Shown: positions 56,969 to 64,000 of the stretch, in pieces
How the letters are laid out: every line of letters begins with the position of its first letter
Position numbering within the stretch: the stretch's first letter is position 1
Assembly (NCBI GenBank): GCA_024707075.1
Contig: JANQAK010000003.1
Span: forward strand, 1-64,000
Reading direction: 5' to 3'
Origin: Afipia sp.
GTDB lineage: Bacteria; Pseudomonadota; Alphaproteobacteria; Rhizobiales; Xanthobacteraceae
DNA length: 64,000 nucleotides
Notes under the pieces: model-generated
Told to the model about the DNA's origin: nothing
Database searches by the model: none
What the model saw: only the letters and a program-made list of their open reading frames with translations
Position numbers and translations under genes: made by a program

Positions 56969-58144
56969 ATGCTGCCGATCCTCAACGTCATCGCCGCGAC
57001 AACGTTCGCGGCTGCCCTGTCATCGCGCTCGATGGAACCGGTGTTGCCGCTGGTGGCGGGCGACTTCGGCGTCACCGTCGCGACCGCAGCCAGCCTGTCG
57101 GCCATCGTCGCCCTCACGTTCGCCGTCGTGCAGCCGATCATCGGCGCCGCCGCCGATATGTTCGGCAAGCCGCGGTTGATGATCGGCTGCCTCGCGCTGC
57201 TGGGCGCCGCCAACATCGTTGGCGCGCTCGCGACCTCGTTCGAGATGCTGTTTCTCTCCCGCGTGCTGTGCGGCATCGCTGCCGGCGGCACCTTTCCCCT
57301 CGCCATGGGGCTGACCAGCGATTTGGTTCCGACTGCGCAGCGGCAGATCGCGCTCAGCCGTGTGCTGGCCGGCGCGATGACGGGCAATCTGCTGGGCTCG
57401 TCCGCCGCCGGCGTGATCGGCGATCTTCTCGGATGGCGCGGCGTTCTCTCCGTGCTCGGCGTTTTGATGATTATCGCCTCGATCGTGGTGCTGACCGGAT
57501 TTCGCCGCGGCGGCATCGTCAGTTCGCGCAGCGGCGTGAGCTTTGCCACGCTGCGTCACGGCTATCGCACGATCATGGCCAACCCGAATGCGCGTGTCTG
57601 CTTCACGGCGGTGTTCATCGAGGGACTTTGCGTTCTCGGGCTGTTTCCGTTCGTCGCCGCGTTCCTGTTCGAGCTTGGCGAGACCCGCGCGTCGATCCCG
57701 GGCGTGGTGATCGCGGCCTTCGCGGTCGGCGGACTGTTCTACACCATGAGCGTGTCGCGGCTGTTGCCGCGCTTCGGCGTCAACGGACTGATGATCGGCG
57801 GTGCTGCGATGGTGGCGGTGCAGTTCATCGCCGTCGCACTCGGCCCGCGCTGGGAAATCCAGGCGCTTTGCTTTCTGCTGATGGGCTGGGGCTTCTACAG
57901 CCTGCACGGATCGTTGCAGGTGTTTTCGAGCGACCTCGCGCCCGAGGCGCGCGCGTCCGCGCTGTCGCTTCACTCGTTCTTCTTTTTCATGGGGCAGGCG
58001 GTCGGGCCCATCGTCTATGGCTTCGCGCTGCCACATTTCGGCAAGCTCGCGACATTGATGCTCAGCGCCACCGCCATTCTGGTGCTGGGAATTGTCGCCG
58101 CGCGGCTGCTCAATCAGAAGCCGGCGGAAATGACGGATATCTAG
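56969..58144 (+). CDS. MFS transporter
   Basis: 12-TM-like hydrophobic pattern; FGVTVATAASLSAIVALTFAVVQPIIGAAADMFGKPRLM. Confidence 0.88.
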   Translation: MLPILNVIAATTFAAALSSRSMEPVLPLVAGDFGVTVATAASLSAIVALTFAVVQPIIGAAADMFGKPRLMIGCLALLGAANIVGALATSFEMLFLSRVLCGIAAGGTFPLAMGLTSDLVPTAQRQIALSRVLAGAMTGNLLGSSAAGVIGDLLGWRGVLSVLGVLMIIASIVVLTGFRRGGIVSSRSGVSFATLRHGYRTIMANPNARVCFTAVFIEGLCVLGLFPFVAAFLFELGETRASIPGVVIAAFAVGGLFYTMSVSRLLPRFGVNGLMIGGAAMVAVQFIAVALGPRWEIQALCFLLMGWGFYSLHGSLQVFSSDLAPEARASALSLHSFFFFMGQAVGPIVYGFALPHFGKLATLMLSATAILVLGIVAARLLNQKPAEMTDI

Positions 58145-58195
58145 CGTCATCCTTCGAGGCTCGCCGCAAACGCGGCTCGCACCTCAGGATGACGG
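58145..58195. repeat. Dispersed palindromic repeat family B
   Basis: CGTCATCCTTCGAGGCTCGCCGCAAACGCGGCTCGCACCTCAGGATGACGG. Confidence 0.8.
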
Positions 58196-58199
58196 TCTT

Positions 58200-58676
58200 T
58201 CAGCCCCGCCCGCGATACGGCGCGACGCCCTGATCGGGCACCCAGACGCCGCCAGGCAGTTTTCCGGTCTGCCAGAACACATCGATGGGAATGCCGCCGC
58301 GCGGATACCAGTAGCCGCCGATCCGCAGCCAGCGCGGCTTGATCTCCTTCACCAGCCGCTTGCCGATCGAGATGGTGCAATCCTCATGAAAGCCGCCATG
58401 GTTGCGGAAACTGGTCAGATACAGTTTCAGCGCCTTGGACTCCACCAGCCACTGGCCGGGCACGTAATCCATCACGAGATGCGCGAAGTCGGGCTGGCCG
58501 GTGATCGGGCACAGCGTCGTGAATTCGGGCGCCACGAAGCGCACCAGATAGTCCGTGCCGGGATGCGGATTGGGCACGCGGTCGAGCTGCGCCTTGTCGG
58601 GCGAGGCGGGCGTCTTCACCTGATGGCCGAGTTGCAGTTTGGCCGACTTCGAGGGACTGCGAGGGGTCTTTGACAT
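58200..58676 (-). CDS. queF: NADPH-dependent 7-cyano-7-deazaguanine reductase
   Basis: [49 protein letters not shown]. Confidence 0.95.
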   Translation of the reverse strand: MSKTPRSPSKSAKLQLGHQVKTPASPDKAQLDRVPNPHPGTDYLVRFVAPEFTTLCPITGQPDFAHLVMDYVPGQWLVESKALKLYLTSFRNHGGFHEDCTISIGKRLVKEIKPRWLRIGGYWYPRGGIPIDVFWQTGKLPGGVWVPDQGVAPYRGRG

Positions 58677-58773
58677 TGGGATCTCCGTTGCGCCCTCTTA
58701 GCCAAACCCGGAGCACAGGTCACGTGGGCCGGAGCCGCCTGTTGCGCGGGCTGCCACGTTCGCCGGTTCTGGC

Positions 58774-59547
58774 TCAGGAGTTGATGGGAGGACTGAGTTT
58801 CTGCAACTGTCGCTCGGCGGCGCGGAGGCGGATTTGATCGGAGGCGATTTCCGCCAGCGCAGACAGCGCGGTGCGCTCGTCGTCCTTCAGGACACGCGGC
58901 TTGTAGTCGATCACGCACATTGCGCCCAGCGCATATCCTTCGGGATCGATGACGGGTGCGCCGGCGTAAAACCGGAAATAGGGAGCGCCAACCACGGCAG
59001 GGTTTTCCGCGAACTCCTGGTCGAGCATCAGGTCTTCGATGGTGAACACGTCGCGCTGAAGAATGGTGCGATTGCAGAACGACCAGTCGCGCGGGGTCTC
59101 GGTCATCTCAAGGCCCTGACGGGACTTGAACCATTGACGGGTCGAGGTGAGGAGCGTGACCAGTGAGACGGGCATATGCAGCGTGTTGCTTGCGAGCCAG
59201 GTCAGACGGTCAAACGATCGCTCGGGCGCGCTGTCCACAAGTCCGGAGCGTTCGAGAGCAAGCAGGCGCTGCGTCTCGTCGGTGGCGGTGAGGGTCTGTG
59301 CCCCGGGGCGAGCGGCAAATTCCGGAAGGGCGGCCGATGCTGGCGGCGCAGGGTGTGACCGGTTGATCAGCGCCATGACGTCAGAGCGATAAACGCGACG
59401 GTGGCCACCCGGCGTTTTCCACGACCGGAGCGAACCGCTTTCGATCCAAAGCTGCGCTGTGCGGACGGAAATACCCAGCAGTTTGGCGGCCTGCGATGTG
59501 GTCAGGACGTCCGCGCTTGCGTCTTCTTTCATCGTTTGATTGCGCAC
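58774..59547 (-). CDS. MerR/excisionase-type HTH fused to a GAF domain
   Basis: LTTSQAAKLLGISVRTAQLWIESGSLRSWKTPGGHRRVYRSDV; GAF region VSLVTLLTSTRQWFKSRQGL...GAPVIDPEGYALGAMCVID. Confidence 0.85.
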   Translation of the reverse strand: MRNQTMKEDASADVLTTSQAAKLLGISVRTAQLWIESGSLRSWKTPGGHRRVYRSDVMALINRSHPAPPASAALPEFAARPGAQTLTATDETQRLLALERSGLVDSAPERSFDRLTWLASNTLHMPVSLVTLLTSTRQWFKSRQGLEMTETPRDWSFCNRTILQRDVFTIEDLMLDQEFAENPAVVGAPYFRFYAGAPVIDPEGYALGAMCVIDYKPRVLKDDERTALSALAEIASDQIRLRAAERQLQKLSPPINS

Positions 59548-59720
59548 CGGACTGGGTGCTCCTTGATTTTTTTCGTTGTTTCAAGGCGATAGCACATAGC
59601 GAGTGCCGACCGTTGCACAATACCTTTACGCCAAAGTTCGTTCGGCATCAAGATTAAGTGATGTAATTGCTAAATTTGATAGATTTGATAATGAGGACGA
59701 TATCAACCGGAGGTCGTCCC

Positions 59721-62794
<3,074 letters not shown>

Positions 62795-62799
62795 TCTTT

Positions 62800-62935
62800 C
62801 CCTCTCCCCTTGTGGGAGAGGGTGCCTGAGCGAAGCGAAGGCGGGTGAGGGGTCCGCAGGTTAACGTGAGACCGTAACCCCTCACCCGGTTTCTCGCTGA
62901 CGCTCGAAACCACCCTCTTCCACAAGGGGAGAGGG
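62800..62935. repeat. Dispersed inverted-repeat element family D
   Basis: CCCTCTCCCCTTGTGGGAGAGGGT...GGGTGAGGGG...CCCCTCACCC...ACCCTCTTCCACAAGGGGAGAGGG. Confidence 0.85.
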
Positions 62936-63121
62936 TTGCAATCGCGCGCTTCAGTTTCTTGGAGTGAAAGAAGCATAGCCGCGGGATGTCCTTCTCGTAT
63001 TCCATTCGCGCAGAGGCTTATGCAGCGGTGCGCATCCGGCTTGCCATTCGGTGTCAACAACGTGACAGTTCCCGGCAACCCGGCGGATGATCGGGAAGAC
63101 CGAAGACTAAGGAGATTGCCC

Positions 63122-64000
63122 ATGCAGGGTCCGCTCGCCGGAATTAAAGTCATCGAGATCGGACAGGCGCTCGCCGGGCCGCTGGCCGGCGCAATCATGG
63201 CGGACATGGGCGCCGACGTGATCAAGATCGAGAAGCCCGACGGCGGCGACGATGCGCGCGGCTGGGGGCCTCCGTTTATCGAGGAGGCCTCGATCATGTT
63301 CCACATCACCAACCGCAACAAGCGCTCGGTGACCATCGACATGAAGGATGCCGCCGGCATCGAGAAGCTCAAGACCCTGGTGCGGGGCGCCGACATCCTG
63401 ATCCAGAATCTGCGCTCCGGCGTGGTCAACGATCTCGGCATCGGCCCCGACGACATGCGCGCGCTCAATCCGCGGCTGATCTATTGCTCGATCTGGGCGT
63501 TCGGGCCGAAGGGGCCGTTGTCGAAAGCGCCGGGCTTCGATCCGCTGTTGCAGGCGTTCGGCGGCGTGATGATGCAGACCGGCCGTCACGAAGACCCGCC
63601 GACCTTCTGCGCGCCCGCCATCAACGACAAGGCCACTGCGCAGTGGTGCGTGATCGGCGCGCTTGCGGCGCTTCAGCAGCGCCACGTCACCGGCCAAGGA
63701 TGCGTGATCGATACCTCGCTGCTTGATAGCGCCGCGTCATGGGTGGATTCGTCGCTGGCGACCTATCATGTCACCGGCGAACTCTCCCAGCGGACGGGAG
63801 CGGCGACGCCGACCATCGTGCCGTATCAGGTGTTCGATACCGCCGACCATCCGCTGGTCATCGCCGCCGGCTATGATCGCTTGTTCCACAAGCTGGCGGC
63901 GGCGCTCGGATGTCCGGAATGGGCCACCGATCCAAGGTTCGCGCGGGGCAGGGACCGCTTCGTGCATCGCGAGGCTCTGCTCGGACTGATGAAGCCGGTG
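63122..64000 (+). CDS. Family III CoA-transferase (CaiB/BaiF), 3'-truncated by window edge
   Basis: MQGPLAGIKVIEIGQALAGPLAGAIMADMGADVIKIEKPDGGDDARGWGPPF; frame open to the end of the window (absent from the ORF track because no stop is present). Confidence 0.93.
   Translation, partial: MQGPLAGIKVIEIGQALAGPLAGAIMADMGADVIKIEKPDGGDDARGWGPPFIEEASIMFHITNRNKRSVTIDMKDAAGIEKLKTLVRGADILIQNLRSGVVNDLGIGPDDMRALNPRLIYCSIWAFGPKGPLSKAPGFDPLLQAFGGVMMQTGRHEDPPTFCAPAINDKATAQWCVIGALAALQQRHVTGQGCVIDTSLLDSAASWVDSSLATYHVTGELSQRTGAATPTIVPYQVFDTADHPLVIAAGYDRLFHKLAAALGCPEWATDPRFARGRDRFVHREALLGLMKPV

Overview
This is a GC-rich alphaproteobacterial chromosomal window. Gene content and order suggest Bradyrhizobiaceae (Rhodopseudomonas/Nitrobacter/Bradyrhizobium/Afipia-like). 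Most of it is conserved housekeeping: birA(partial)-rnj-mce; proS-lolC-lolD; dnaE; rpsB-tsf-pyrH-frr-uppS-cdsA-dxr-rseP-bamA-lpxD-fabZ-lpxA-lpxI-lpxB; gltA, gltX, glnS, comEC, lexA; moeA-moaC-trpC-trpD-ppiD; tpiA-secG-pyrG; kdsA; eno; and a partial family III CoA-transferase. Accessory parts are a two-receptor TonB locus with a DUF2946 protein, a caspase-fold protein that has lost its catalytic dyad, an AraC/SDR pair between lexA and moeA, a secreted PAAR protein, an HTH-GAF protein and a GMC oxidoreductase. The strongest hunting result is a 32-codon ORF encoding a one-helix membrane peptide (12647-12745). It lies directly downstream of two opposed, perfect GTTC-N7-GTTC LexA boxes, one of them inside a plausible promoter, which suggests an SOS-induced small membrane protein analogous to Caulobacter SidA. 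The second is a pair of oppositely oriented ~75-80 bp hairpins upstream of glnS. They share end, loop and bulge motifs, while the stems differ but keep their complementarity. Six apparent single-base frameshifts interrupt conserved genes (TonB receptor, lolC, tsf, glnS, moaC, eno). Several lie at homopolymers, so draft-sequence error is the likeliest explanation. No tRNA, rRNA, CRISPR array or intact transposon was recognised.
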